From Nocardioides sp. GY 10127 (GTDB taxonomy: Bacteria; Actinomycetota; Actinomycetes; Propionibacteriales; Nocardioidaceae), in assembly GCF_004919085.1 (NCBI RefSeq), contig NZ_STGL01000003.1, positions 310,001 to 374,000 on the forward strand: a DNA stretch of 64,000 bases. Direction: 5' to 3'. A model generated the notes under the pieces. It ran no database searches. It saw only the letters and a program-made list of their open reading frames with translations, and had not been told where the DNA came from. Position 1 is the first letter of the stretch. Every line of letters begins with the position of its first letter. The translations under genes and the position numbers were made by a program. Shown piece by piece: positions 42,450-53,776 of the stretch.

Positions 42450-43223
42450 ATGCCTCACGACCGCGCGCCGCTGCCCCGCTGCCTGGCGGTGCTCGTCGGC
42501 GCCACCGCCCTCACCACCGGGTTGGTCCGGCTGCTCGGCCCGGGTGCGCTGACGCCGCCCGAACCGGGTTTCGCCGGTCTCCTCGTCCAGGGCTGCACGC
42601 TCGCGCTCCTCGGGTGCGCCGTGTGGGCCTGGGCCGTCACCGTCGCGGTCGTGCTCGACGCCGTCCGGGGCCGCGCGAGCGCGGAAGCCCCGGGTCCCCT
42701 GCGGCGCACCGCGCCGGCGGGGCTCCAGAGGCTGGTCCTGCGCGCCTGTGGCCTCGCGGTCGCGGGCGCCCTGGGCCTCACCGTCCTGGGTGGCCCCGCG
42801 GGGGCCGAGGGGCTGGACCGGCAGGCCACGACCGCGGTGACCGCCGTCTGGGCCGCTCACGGTGTCGGCACGGTGGACGGGTCGCAGCGGGGCGCGGCCG
42901 ACACCGCGGGTGGCCGCGCCGCGGATCTCGCCGGGCTCCCGCTGCCCGAGCGACCCACGAGCGCTGTGCACCGGCGGCGAGCGCACGCCGACGAGGACTC
43001 CACGGCGCCGGCAGCCCGTGCCCGGCAGGGCGTGCACCGCGTCCGGCCCGGCGAGTGCCTGTGGGACGTGGCCGAGCGCCACCTGCGGGCCACGGACGGG
43101 GCCCGCCCCGACGACGCCGACGTCGCCGCCTACGTCCGGCGACTGCACGCGGCCAACCGCGCCGTGGTCGGGGACGACCCCGACCTGGTGCTCCCCGGCC
43201 AGGTGCTGGTGCTCCCCCGCTGA
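42450..43223 (+). CDS. LysM-domain membrane protein
   Basis: 257 residues. Three hydrophobic segments (about 12-30, 47-70 and 95-112), a polar linker and a C-terminal LysM domain (HRVRPGECLWDVAERHL, then the repeat ends LPGQVLVLPR) that binds peptidoglycan. Probably an anchored envelope protein; it precedes the Rv3235-family gene, a frequent actinobacterial pairing. ATG at 42450; a longer frame from 42306 lacks recognisable sequence. The phased repeat array lies directly upstream. Confidence 0.82.
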   Translation: MPHDRAPLPRCLAVLVGATALTTGLVRLLGPGALTPPEPGFAGLLVQGCTLALLGCAVWAWAVTVAVVLDAVRGRASAEAPGPLRRTAPAGLQRLVLRACGLAVAGALGLTVLGGPAGAEGLDRQATTAVTAVWAAHGVGTVDGSQRGAADTAGGRAADLAGLPLPERPTSAVHRRRAHADEDSTAPAARARQGVHRVRPGECLWDVAERHLRATDGARPDDADVAAYVRRLHAANRAVVGDDPDLVLPGQVLVLPR

Positions 43224-43329
43224 GCCGACGGCTCCACGGTCCTCCCCCGCCGCACCTCCCCGCCCCCGCTCTCTGCTCCCTGCTCCCTGCTCCCCGGCCC
43301 TCGACCGTCACGACCTTCTCGGAGTCGAC

Positions 43330-44163
43330 ATGACCGCACTGCCGCACGCCCTCGACCACGCACGCCCCGATCACGCCTACCGCCACCAGGCCGACGTCGG
43401 CCCCGCACCGGTGTCGCCCCCGGGTCGCCGCTCCCGCCGTGCGGCGCACGAACCGGAGGACGGCTACGTCCCCGGGCCGCTCGAGGCGTTCCTGCTGGCC
43501 TCGCTGGCCCGCGACGAGCAGCGGGCCCAGGAGGCGGTCCTGCACCGGGCCAGGGTCCGTCGCGAGGCCCGGGCCGCCGTCGAGCACGCCCGCTGGCGCG
43601 CGGGCTACGGGGACCAGGGCTACGGGGACCAGGGCAGCGACGGCGCGGCGCAGGGCGTCCTCTCCCTCGACCTCGGCTCCCGGCCCCCGGTGCCGGCAGC
43701 CGGCTACGAGCCCGACGAGGTGGCCCGGCACGAGCCGCCGCCCCCGCTGCGGGCCACCGCACGGACCGACACCGTCTCCGGGGAGGCCGCCGTGCTGCCG
43801 TTCCCCGAGGGCGTCGCCGGCTGCGAGGACTGGGGCCGCCGCGTGGTGCAGGCGGCGGTCGAGATCGTCCACGGCAGCCGCCCGGCCGCCCAGCTGCTGC
43901 GGTGGTCCACCGCCCAGGTGCACGCGGACCTGGTACGTCGCGCCCAGCTGGTCGGGGCACAGCTGGACCGGGACCACGCCCGCGCCCTCACGCCGCGCCC
44001 GCAGGTGCTCAGCGCCCGTGGCGGCTACCCGACGCCCGGCGTGCTGGAGCTGGCCGTGCGGGTCCGGCACGGCCACCGCTCCCGGGCCGTCGCCGCCCGG
44101 TTCGAGCGCCGCGTCTCCCTCCCGCCGGACCGGTGGCTGCTCACGGCGCTGGACTTCGCGTGA
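43330..44163 (+). CDS. Rv3235 family protein
   Basis: 277 residues. Disordered N-terminus with Gly-Tyr-Gly-Asp-Gln repeats (near 95), a Gln/Ala-rich helix (LLASLARDEQRAQEAVLHRA) and a C-terminal conserved domain: WGRRVVQAAVEIVHGSRPAAQLLRWS, followed by GVLELAVRVRHG and AVAARFER. It matches the actinobacterial Rv3235 family, found upstream of secA; function unknown. ATG after GGAG. The 106-bp gap to the LysM gene has a G-rich complementary strand. Confidence 0.82.
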   Translation: MTALPHALDHARPDHAYRHQADVGPAPVSPPGRRSRRAAHEPEDGYVPGPLEAFLLASLARDEQRAQEAVLHRARVRREARAAVEHARWRAGYGDQGYGDQGSDGAAQGVLSLDLGSRPPVPAAGYEPDEVARHEPPPPLRATARTDTVSGEAAVLPFPEGVAGCEDWGRRVVQAAVEIVHGSRPAAQLLRWSTAQVHADLVRRAQLVGAQLDRDHARALTPRPQVLSARGGYPTPGVLELAVRVRHGHRSRAVAARFERRVSLPPDRWLLTALDFA

Positions 44164-44284
44164 GGCCCGCCGTGCCACCGGACGCGAGATCCTCGCTGCC
44201 CGGCCACTGCCAGGTCACGCGGGGTTCAGGTCCACGCCCCACGATCCGCGGTGACCCCCTGTGTCCCGACCGGAAGGAGACGCC

Positions 44285-45313
44285 GTGCTCTGGGTCGTCG
44301 TGCCGGCCCTCAACGAGGCCGAGAACCTGCGCGAGCTCCTGCCGCCGCTCGTCGGCGAGGTCACCAGCCTCGATCCCGACGGACGCGTGCTGGTCGTGGA
44401 CGACGGGTCCTCCGACCGCACCTCAGCGACGGTCGGCGAGCTGATGATGGACCTCCCCTGCGTCGAGCTACGGACCCTCGGGCTGCACAGCGGCAAGGCC
44501 GTGGCGCTGCGCGAGGGCCTGGCCCACGCGTTGGCGCTCGGCGCCACGACGGTGGTCACGATGGACGCCGACGGCCAGGACGACCCGGCCGACCTCGAGC
44601 TGCTCCTGGCTGCCCTCGAGCACGGTGCCGACGTCGTCACGGGCGTCCGTCGGGGCACCTCGGACGGCCCCGTGCGACGCCGGGTCGTGCGGTGGCAGGC
44701 GCGCGCGGCCGCCCTCGTCTCGGGGGTGCCCGACGCGGACGCCGGATCGGCGTTCACCGCGATGACGGACCGCGCGGCCGCCGCGCTGGCACCGCTCCTG
44801 GCCGGGGAACGGCACCGCTACCTCGGCGTGCTCGCGCACGGTCTGGGGCAGCGCGTCGCGCGCGTCCCCATCGATCACCGGCCCCGACTGCACGGCCGCA
44901 ACAGCCACCCCTGGACCGGGGCGTGGCGCGGGGTCCCCGACCTGGTGACCACCCGGTTCCTGCTGGGTCTCGAGCACCGCCCCGCCCACCTGGCCGGCGC
45001 GCTCGGTGCCGGGTGCGGTCTCGTCGGGCTGCTCGGCGTCCTGCACCTGGGGCTGGGGGCGGACGCCCCCGGCGAGGACCGCGGGCTCCTGCTCGCGGGG
45101 CTGCTCCTGGTCGTGGGGGTGCAGCTGGCGCTCTTCGGGGTGCTGGCCGAGCTCGTCGTGCACGCGCGCGACCTGGAAGGACGCACGGCCGCCCGGTCGT
45201 CCTCGAGCGCGAGCCGCCGCGGGGCCTCCCCACGCCCCGCCGCACCCCGCGACCCGGGCCTCCGCACCCCGGTGCGTCCCCTGGCGGGGGCCGTCGCGGA
45301 CCGCGAGGCGTGA
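44285..45313 (+). CDS. Family 2 glycosyltransferase with membrane helices
   Basis: 342 residues. GT2 fold: VVVPALNEAENLRELL, VVDDGSSDRT, then DADGQDDPADLELL (the metal-binding region) and SAFTAMTDRA, with two or three hydrophobic helices from about 240 on. It looks like polyprenyl-phosphate sugar transferases (DPM/GtrB-like), which charge a lipid carrier at the membrane. The GTG at 44285 follows AAGGAG at 5 nt; a GTG at 44261 is an in-frame alternative. The stop overlaps the downstream gene by GTGA. Confidence 0.85.
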   Translation: MLWVVVPALNEAENLRELLPPLVGEVTSLDPDGRVLVVDDGSSDRTSATVGELMMDLPCVELRTLGLHSGKAVALREGLAHALALGATTVVTMDADGQDDPADLELLLAALEHGADVVTGVRRGTSDGPVRRRVVRWQARAAALVSGVPDADAGSAFTAMTDRAAAALAPLLAGERHRYLGVLAHGLGQRVARVPIDHRPRLHGRNSHPWTGAWRGVPDLVTTRFLLGLEHRPAHLAGALGAGCGLVGLLGVLHLGLGADAPGEDRGLLLAGLLLVVGVQLALFGVLAELVVHARDLEGRTAARSSSSASRRGASPRPAAPRDPGLRTPVRPLAGAVADREA

Positions 45314-46216
45314 GCCGCTCCCTGGGGCCGACGGCGCGGTGGGCCGTCCGAGCCCTCTTCCTCGCCGCCGTGCTCGTGTGCGCCGTGGTGGGCATGCGCG
45401 GACGCCTGCACGAGGTCGCGTCGGCGGTGCTCGGCGTCTCGACGGGCGACCTGCTGCTGGCCGGCCTGCTCGTGGCGGGCGGCCTCTGGCTCACCGCCGG
45501 CACGTGGCTGCGCCTCCTGGCTGCCTACGGGCACCGGTTGACGACCCGCGAGGGCAGCCGCATCTTCTTCGTCGGCCAGCTCGGGAAGTACCTCCCCGGC
45601 TCGGTGTGGTCGCTGGGCGCGCACGCCGAGCTCACCCGACCGCACCGGGTGCCGGTGCGCACGACCGTCGCCACCGGGCTGCTGTTCCTCGTCGTCAACC
45701 TGGCGACGGCCGGGCTGCTGGCGGGCGCCCTCCTGGCCACCGGTGCGGCGGACCTGCCGGTGCCGGGCCCGCTGGGTGCCCTCGGCGCCGTCGGCTGCCT
45801 GCTCGTGCTCAGCCCGCCGGTGGTGGGCGCCCTGGGCACCCGCCTCGCCCACGGCGACGACGCGCTGCGACTCACCTGGGTCGGGGCCCTGCTCCTCGTC
45901 GCCCGGATGTCCGGGACGTGGCTCTGCTACGCGGGGTCCGTGGTGGTCCTCGCACCGGAACCGGGCTGGGCCCTGCTCGGCCTCGCGACCGCGGCCTTCG
46001 CCGCCGCCTACGTGGTCGGCGTCCTGGTGGTGGTGGCTCCCGCCGGCGTGGGCGCGCGCGAGCTCGCGCTCGTCGCGCTGCTCGCCCCTGCGGTGGGGGT
46101 CGGGCACGCGACCGCGATCGCCCTCGTCACGCGCGTCCTCCAGACGGCGGCCGACTTCGCCGCCGCCGCGCTGGCCACGCTGTGGGCGGCCGGCTACCCG
46201 GCCGCCGCCTCGCGGC

Positions 46217-46239
<23 letters not shown>
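45310..46239 (+). CDS. Flippase-like integral membrane protein (LPG synthase TM / UPF0104 type)
   Basis: 309 residues with about eight predicted membrane helices, the conserved [19 protein letters not shown] near 80 and [19 protein letters not shown] near 235, the latter typical of the lysylphosphatidylglycerol synthase membrane region and related AglD-type proteins. It is coupled to the glycosyltransferase by GTGA overlap, suggesting the two handle one polyprenol-linked sugar or envelope glycan. The last 23 bp overlap the antisense end of secA. Confidence 0.83.
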
Positions 46240-49009
<2,770 letters not shown>

Positions 49010-49211
49010 GGCGGTCGTAACTCCTCAGCTGGTGTCGACCGGGGCGGGCACCCCGGCGGCGGCGCGACCCGCCTCCCCCGGGCGGGGGCGCAGGACGGCG
49101 TCGGCCATGCTACCCAGCCGGGTGAGCCCGCCCCAGACGGCGGGCCCGATCCGACGTCACGAGTTCCTGACGGGGCCTCAGGAGGCCGCTCAGGTCCTCG
49201 CGTCCGCCGCC

Positions 49212-50480
49212 TCAGCAGGCACCGGCGGACAGCACGGCGGAGAGGGCCGGGGCGAGGTCGCCGCGCGGCTCGACGAGGACGTCGGCGAGGCCGAGCCAGT
49301 CGGCCACGCGTCGCAGCTCGGCGGCCAGTGCCGGGGCGGTGGCCGCGGGGGCGCCGTCCTCGGCCCACGCGGAGCGGACGAGCAGCAGCCCGCCCTCCGC
49401 GCGACGGTCGGCCTTGAGGTCGACGCGCGCGACCAGCTCGTCGTCGAGGAGGAACGGCAACACGTAGTAGCCGTGCACGCGCTTGTCGGCCGGCGTGTAG
49501 ATCTCGATGCGGTAGTGGAAGTCGAAGAGCCGCAGGGCCCGGTCCCGCTCCCACACGACCGGGTCGAACGGGCTGAGCAGGGTCGCGGCCCGCACCCGCC
49601 GGGGCAGGCGGGCGCCGGCCCAGCGGTAGCCGGGGCGCGTCCAGCCCTCGACCGTCACCTCCTCCAGCTCGCCCTCGGCGACCAGGCCGGCCACGACGTC
49701 CGTCGCGGGCGGCATCGCCCCGGGCCCCTCGGCGGCCTCCACTCCCCCGCGGGTGGAGCGCATCCGGTAGTAGTCGGCCAGGTCGGAGACCGTCGCGACC
49801 CCGTGGGAGCGGGCCGCGCGCAGCACGAGCTCGCGCGCCGCCTCCGCGGGCGTCGGCACCGGCAGGGCCAGGACGTGGGCGGGCAGGACGCGCTCGGGCA
49901 GGTCGTAGAGGACCTCGAACTGGGCGGTGCGGCCGGCGATGGCCAGCTCGCCGCCCATGTAGAGGTAGTCGAGCGCCTTGCGCGCCTCGGACCAGTTCCA
50001 GCCCCAGTGGTCGCGGTTGCGGGCTCCCCCGCCCATCCGCGGCTCGAGCGCCCGCGCCGTCACCGGTCGGCCGGACGCCGCGACCTCGGCCCGCACCCGG
50101 TCGACCAGCTCGTCCGGGACGTCGCGCCACCACTTGCCCCGGGAGGCGCGGTACTGCGCCATCCGGTGGGCCATCACGGGCCACAGCTCGACCGGCATGA
50201 GCGCCTGGACGTGCGCCCAGTACTCCACCAGCCGCCGCGGGCGTTGCGAGGACGCCCGCACCAGCAGCGCCGGGTCGTAGGAGCCCATCCGGGAGTAGAG
50301 CGGCAGGTAGTGCGCCCGCTGGAGGACGTTGACCGAGTCCACCTGCAGGACCCCGGTGTGCTCGACGGTCCGCACGAGCGTCCTCATCGTCGGCGTGGCG
50401 TGCGGGGCGTCGCAGAACCCCTGCGCCGCGAGCGCGACCCGCCGCGCCTGGGCTCGGCTCAGTGACTGGGTGGTGGGCAC
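49212..50480 (-). CDS. AlkZ/YcaQ-like winged-helix DNA glycosylase
   Basis: 422 residues. Begins SRAQARRVALAAQGF, and has VLQVDSVNVLQRAHYLPLYSR, where the QVDSV motif matches the catalytic QxD of the AlkZ-like (HTH_42/YcaQ) family that opens crosslinks or removes alkylated bases. Other conserved blocks: EYWAHVQALMPVELWP, GWNWSEARKALDYLY, SPFDPVVWERDRALRLFDFHYRIEIY. The GTG at 50478-50480 has CATGAT plus 6 nt upstream, supporting a leaderless start; the frame is open upstream through a repetitive region that is not part of the family. Confidence 0.87.
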   Translation of the reverse strand: MPTTQSLSRAQARRVALAAQGFCDAPHATPTMRTLVRTVEHTGVLQVDSVNVLQRAHYLPLYSRMGSYDPALLVRASSQRPRRLVEYWAHVQALMPVELWPVMAHRMAQYRASRGKWWRDVPDELVDRVRAEVAASGRPVTARALEPRMGGGARNRDHWGWNWSEARKALDYLYMGGELAIAGRTAQFEVLYDLPERVLPAHVLALPVPTPAEAARELVLRAARSHGVATVSDLADYYRMRSTRGGVEAAEGPGAMPPATDVVAGLVAEGELEEVTVEGWTRPGYRWAGARLPRRVRAATLLSPFDPVVWERDRALRLFDFHYRIEIYTPADKRVHGYYVLPFLLDDELVARVDLKADRRAEGGLLLVRSAWAEDGAPAATAPALAAELRRVADWLGLADVLVEPRGDLAPALSAVLSAGAC

Positions 50481-50553
50481 GGACGGATCATGCCCACCCC
50501 CGCCGACAGCCACCACCCCGCCCACCAGGGCAGTCGGTCCGAGACGTCCGCGC

Positions 50554-50744
50554 GCGCCCCTGCTCTGCAGCGAACGAGGCGAGGTGCCGACCGCGAGCCT
50601 GCGGACGCTCGTGCCGGCCAGGAAGCGCGTGTCTTGAGGCCACGTCCCTCGTTCGAGGGCGCCCCTGCTCTGCAGCGAAGGAGGCGAGGTGCCGACCGCG
50701 AGCCTGCGAGCGTCGGTGCCGAGCCGAGGAGCGAAGAGCAGGGG
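50554..50744. repeat. Two 50-bp direct repeats with an inverted end
   Basis: Copy A (50554-50603) and copy B (50659-50708) are 105 bp apart and identical except for one base. Copy B ends near an inverted AGAGCAGGGG (50735-50744) matching its own CCCCTGCTCT start, so the unit can fold. It fills the 319-bp gap between the glycosylase and the LuxR gene, which has no supportable gene. On the minus strand it reads as a repeated RRLAVGTSP-type peptide. Looks like a dispersed intergenic repeat family. Confidence 0.85.
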
Positions 50745-50799
50745 GTACGAGCCCGAGAACACGCGCCCGGAGGGCGCCATCAAGGGGAGGGCGCCGGTG

Positions 50800-51483
50800 T
50801 CACGGCAGGTCGAGCAGCTTCTCCCGCACCGCGTACATCACGGCCTCCATCCGCGAGTGCAGCTGGAGCTTCTCGAGGATGTTGCGGACGTGGTTCTTGA
50901 CGGTGTTCTCGGAGATGAACAGGTCCTTGGCGATCTCGCGGTTGTTCTTGCCGGTGGCGACGAGCCGGAGGACCTCGAGCTCGCGCTCGGTGAGCCGGAG
51001 GCCGGGCACGTGCTCGCGCTCGGGCTTGCTCATCTGCTTGAACTCGTCGATGAGCTTGACGGCCATGGAGGGGCTGATGAGGGACTGGCCGTCGGCGACG
51101 ACGCGGACGGCCTGGGCGACCTCCTCGATGGAGGAGTCCTTGAGCAGGTAGCCGGAGGCGCCGCTCTTGACCGCCTCGTAGAGGTCGGCCTCCTCGTCGG
51201 AGACGGTGAGCATGACGATCCGGGCGGTGGGGACCGCCTCCTTGATGGCGACGCAGGCCTCGATGCCGGTGCGTCGCGGCATCCGGATGTCGAGCAGCAC
51301 GACGTCGGGGGCGGTGGACGCGGCGAGGGTGGTGCCCTCCACACCGTCGCCTGCCTCGCCGACGACCTCGATGCCGTCCTCGACGCCGAGCAGCATCGTG
51401 AGGCCGCGCCGGAACAGCTCCTGGTCGTCCACGACCAGCACGCGCACCGGTTCGGTCTCGGGGGCGTCGAGTGCCTGGCTCAC
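50800..51483 (-). CDS. NarL/LuxR-type response regulator (orphan)
   Basis: 227 residues. Receiver domain with DD at 19-20, phosphoacceptor Asp65 (VLLDIRMP), LLKDSS, and a LuxR helix-turn-helix (LTERELEVLRLVATGKNNREIA, then ISENTVKNHVRNILEKL). No histidine kinase lies next to it. GTG start with CATGAT plus 6 nt upstream. Likely controls stress or hibernation genes, given that hpf is next, but the targets are not shown. Confidence 0.9.
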   Translation of the reverse strand: MSQALDAPETEPVRVLVVDDQELFRRGLTMLLGVEDGIEVVGEAGDGVEGTTLAASTAPDVVLLDIRMPRRTGIEACVAIKEAVPTARIVMLTVSDEEADLYEAVKSGASGYLLKDSSIEEVAQAVRVVADGQSLISPSMAVKLIDEFKQMSKPEREHVPGLRLTERELEVLRLVATGKNNREIAKDLFISENTVKNHVRNILEKLQLHSRMEAVMYAVREKLLDLP

Positions 51484-51565
51484 GGGCGCATCATGGCACG
51501 AACGGGCCCTCCCACGGCCCTCTTCCGGGGGAGGTGGCGCCCCGAAATGGCTGGTCCGAACGTGC

Positions 51566-51599
51566 GGAGGGGGCTGGCCCGGTCGGGCCAGCCCCCTCC
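51566..51599. terminator. Strong hairpin between hpf and the response regulator gene
   Basis: Perfect 16-bp stem (51566-51581 with 51584-51599), 2-nt loop, in the gap between hpf and the LuxR gene. Confidence 0.8.
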
Positions 51600-51664
51600 T
51601 GGCGTCCCGCGACGGGCGGGACGGGTGGTGCTGATGGTGTCTGTCTCAGAGCGCCTGGGGGGAC

Positions 51665-51695
51665 GGGCGACCCCGGCTCGTCGACGGGGTCGCCC
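51665..51695 (-). terminator. Terminator hairpin downstream of hpf
   Basis: Perfect 10-bp stem (51665-51674 with 51686-51695), 11-nt loop, immediately after the hpf stop. Confidence 0.75.
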
Positions 51696-51700
51696 TGCTC

Positions 51701-52339
51701 TCACTCCTCGCCGAGGTCGAGGGAGATCACGCCGTAGTCGTAGCCCTTACGGCGGTAGACCACGCTGGGCCGCTCGGACTCCTTGTCCACGAAGAGGAAG
51801 AAGTCGTGCCCGACGAGCTCCATCTCGTACAGCGCCTGGTCCAGCGTCATCGGGCTGGCCGGGTGCGACTTCTCGCGGACGACGAGCGGACCGTCGCCGG
51901 TGACCTCGATCGGACCCACGTTCCGGGTCTCCTCGGTCTCGTCGACGGCGAGCGAGCCGTCGAGCAGGCCCTCGGGCAGGCCGGTCGGCAGGCCGGCGGT
52001 GGCCTGACCCACGGAGACGGGGGCGCGGCGGCCGCGGTGGACGCGGCGACGGTCGGAGGCGCGGCGCATCTGGGCGGCCATCTTGTCGATGGCGAGGTCC
52101 AGGGCTCCCATCTTGTCGTCGGCCGCGGCCTCGGCCCGGATGACCGGCCCCTTGGAGAACGCGGTGAGCTCGACGTGGACGGCGCGGTCGATCTGGCGCG
52201 GGTTGGGCTCGCAGTCGACCTCGACGTGCACGCGGATGATGCGATGGTCGTGCTTCTCGAGCTTGGCCAGCTTCTCGGCCACGTGCGTGCGGAACGCCTC
52301 CTTGACCTCGCAGTGTCGACCGGTGACGACGATTTCCAT
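51701..52339 (-). CDS. hpf: Long-form ribosome hibernation promoting factor (HPF/RaiA family)
   Basis: 212 residues. N-terminal S30AE domain (EIVVTGRHCEVKEAFRTHVAEKL, then AFSKGPVIRAEAAADDKMGALDLAIDKM), a linker with repeated Gly-Leu-Pro segments, and the C-terminal dimerising domain with PMTLDQALYEMELVGHDFFLFVD and VVYRRKGYDYGVI. Long HPF joins two 70S ribosomes into 100S dimers in stationary phase. ATG at 52337-52339 after GAGGTTC. Preceded by a 519-bp gap holding a structured RNA candidate. Confidence 0.95.
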   Translation of the reverse strand: MEIVVTGRHCEVKEAFRTHVAEKLAKLEKHDHRIIRVHVEVDCEPNPRQIDRAVHVELTAFSKGPVIRAEAAADDKMGALDLAIDKMAAQMRRASDRRRVHRGRRAPVSVGQATAGLPTGLPEGLLDGSLAVDETEETRNVGPIEVTGDGPLVVREKSHPASPMTLDQALYEMELVGHDFFLFVDKESERPSVVYRRKGYDYGVISLDLGEE

Positions 52340-52588
52340 GGTGAACCTCCTCAGCGCGCACCCGCGGGGATGGGTGCGCCGTTGGTTTCCTCAGGTGTCC
52401 CGCGGCACCTCCTGGGCGCGTGGTGCGCCCTGTGCCACGGACCCGTCCGCCCGGCACGAGGCACCGGGCCCCGGCTCGGAGGTACGGGGGCTCAGGGGAG
52501 TCCGCCCGGCCGACCTGGTCTTCGTCCCCACAGTCGCCTGCTGAGGCTCTCGCAGCTTCTCTGCCACTACTGACCTTCTCCCGGCGGA

Positions 52589-52762
52589 GGGCGCATCTGA
52601 CGCCCGGACCGGGGCAGGGCTTACGTCTAAGCCGCACCGTGATCCCGCCTCTCGGCGGTTACGTGGGCCGTTTCGCCTGCGACTGGCATCGGCTTGCTGC
52701 CGTGGTGCCCGGGCTTGCCGGCGCACCTCGGTGGCGCAACCACGGACCCGGGCGGACTCCAT
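52589..52762 (-). ncRNA. Candidate structured RNA between comF and hpf (raiA-motif-like)
   Basis: On the minus strand, the gap between comF and hpf contains a compact set of base-paired elements: a 7-bp stem (52739-52745 with 52700-52706) enclosing a hairpin (52721-52737), a CCGCC-GAGA-GGCGG tetraloop hairpin (52645-52658), a GGCTTA-GACG-TAAGCC hairpin (52618-52633) and a terminator-like hairpin (52589-52605). A TTCCGT-N17-TATCGT promoter lies just upstream. No long open frame fits. The position matches where the raiA motif RNA occurs in Firmicutes and Actinobacteria, as I recall. The match to that motif was not tested; ends are approximate. Confidence 0.55.
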
Positions 52763-52768
52763 GACAAG

Positions 52769-52797
52769 ACGATAGGTCCCCAGCCCTGCCCACGGAA
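52769..52797 (-). promoter_or_regulatory. Promoter for the hpf-upstream RNA
   Basis: On the minus strand TTCCGT (complement of 52792-52797), 17 nt, then TATCGT (complement of 52769-52774). Transcription would begin near 52762. Confidence 0.5.
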
Positions 52798-52858
52798 GGG
52801 ACACAAGGTCCCTGGTCCGAGCGGCGAGACGGCCCGGGACCCGAGGAACGCCCGGGGC

Positions 52859-53680
52859 TCACCGGGCAGGCTCGTCCGTGGAGGCCCGGAGGACGGCCGT
52901 CCTGAGCGTGGCCGCCGCAGTCGCGCAGCCCAGGCCGGGGAGTCCGGACGCCGCGAGCACGCGCGTCGCCTCCACGAGGGTGGCACCCGTCGTCACCACG
53001 TCGTCGACCACCACCACGCCCGCCACCCGGGGACGGCGTACCGCGGCCGCCCGCAGCCGGTGGCTGGGGCACCGCAGCCCGCCGGCGAGGTTCACGGCCC
53101 GCGCCGCCGCGTCCAGGCCGCCCTGGTCCCGCAGGCCCGGCCGGGTCGCCAGCAGGGGCACCACGGACGCCGGGGTGCCGGCCGCGCGCAGCAGGGCGGC
53201 CGCCGCGCGGGCCAGCGCCCGCCCCGCGTCCCGGCCCCGCGCCCGGACGGCGTCCGGACGCGAGGGCACCGGCACCAGCAGCAGCGGCAGCCGCCTCTCC
53301 CCCGGCCGGCCGGCGTGTCCCACACCGGGCACCGCGAGCACCGCCGCGGCCAGCAGCGTCGCCAACGGCGGCAGCGCGCCCGCGAGGCCCCGCTCCTTGT
53401 GGCCCACGACGAGCGCGGAGACCGGGGCGGCGTAGGCGGCCCCGGCGCGCAGGCCGGCCACGGGATGGGCCGTGGCCGGCACCCGGCACCCGGGCAGGAG
53501 CGGGGGGCCGTGCCCGGAGGCCAGCAGCGCTGCGTCGCAACCCCGGCACCACACGAGCCCCGGCCGCTCGCAGCCGAGGCAGCGCCCCCCGCGCAGCAGG
53601 TCCGCCCCCGCCTCGGCGAACCACCCGCCTGCACCCACGCCTGCACCCACGCCTGCACCCACGCCTGCACCCACGCTCAT
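52859..53680 (-). CDS. comF: ComF family phosphoribosyltransferase-like protein
   Basis: 273 residues. Zinc-ribbon-like cysteines (GRCLGCERPG, WCRGC), then the PRTase body with VVVVDDVVTTGATL (PRPP-binding loop) near residue 225. ComF proteins aid DNA uptake in competent species; in actinobacteria the role is unclear. It follows lpqB, so the mtrA-mtrB-lpqB-comF genes probably form one operon. N-terminus is a Gly-Val-Gly-Ala repeat from four 12-bp tandem copies. Confidence 0.87.
   Translation of the reverse strand: MSVGAGVGAGVGAGVGAGGWFAEAGADLLRGGRCLGCERPGLVWCRGCDAALLASGHGPPLLPGCRVPATAHPVAGLRAGAAYAAPVSALVVGHKERGLAGALPPLATLLAAAVLAVPGVGHAGRPGERRLPLLLVPVPSRPDAVRARGRDAGRALARAAAALLRAAGTPASVVPLLATRPGLRDQGGLDAAARAVNLAGGLRCPSHRLRAAAVRRPRVAGVVVVDDVVTTGATLVEATRVLAASGLPGLGCATAAATLRTAVLRASTDEPAR
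53627..53674. repeat. Four perfect 12-bp tandem repeats at the comF 5' end
   Basis: GCCTGCACCCAC repeated four times, encoding Val-Gly-Ala-Gly units just after the comF start. Being 12 bp, gain or loss keeps frame. Confidence 0.92.
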
Positions 53681-53776
53681 GCGCCCACCCTGGCCGCGGT
53701 CGACGACGCCCCGGCGCGGGAGACGCGGGCCTGGGGAGACCCGCGCCGCAGGAACCCCCTGTGGACGCCAGCCGGC

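Noticed and set aside
50554..50744. CRISPR array
   Set aside because: Two long repeats only, 105 bp apart, with no regular spacers and no cas genes.
52391..52804. 137-residue minus-strand frame upstream of hpf
   Set aside because: Translation shows no family features, and the DNA is better explained as structured RNA.
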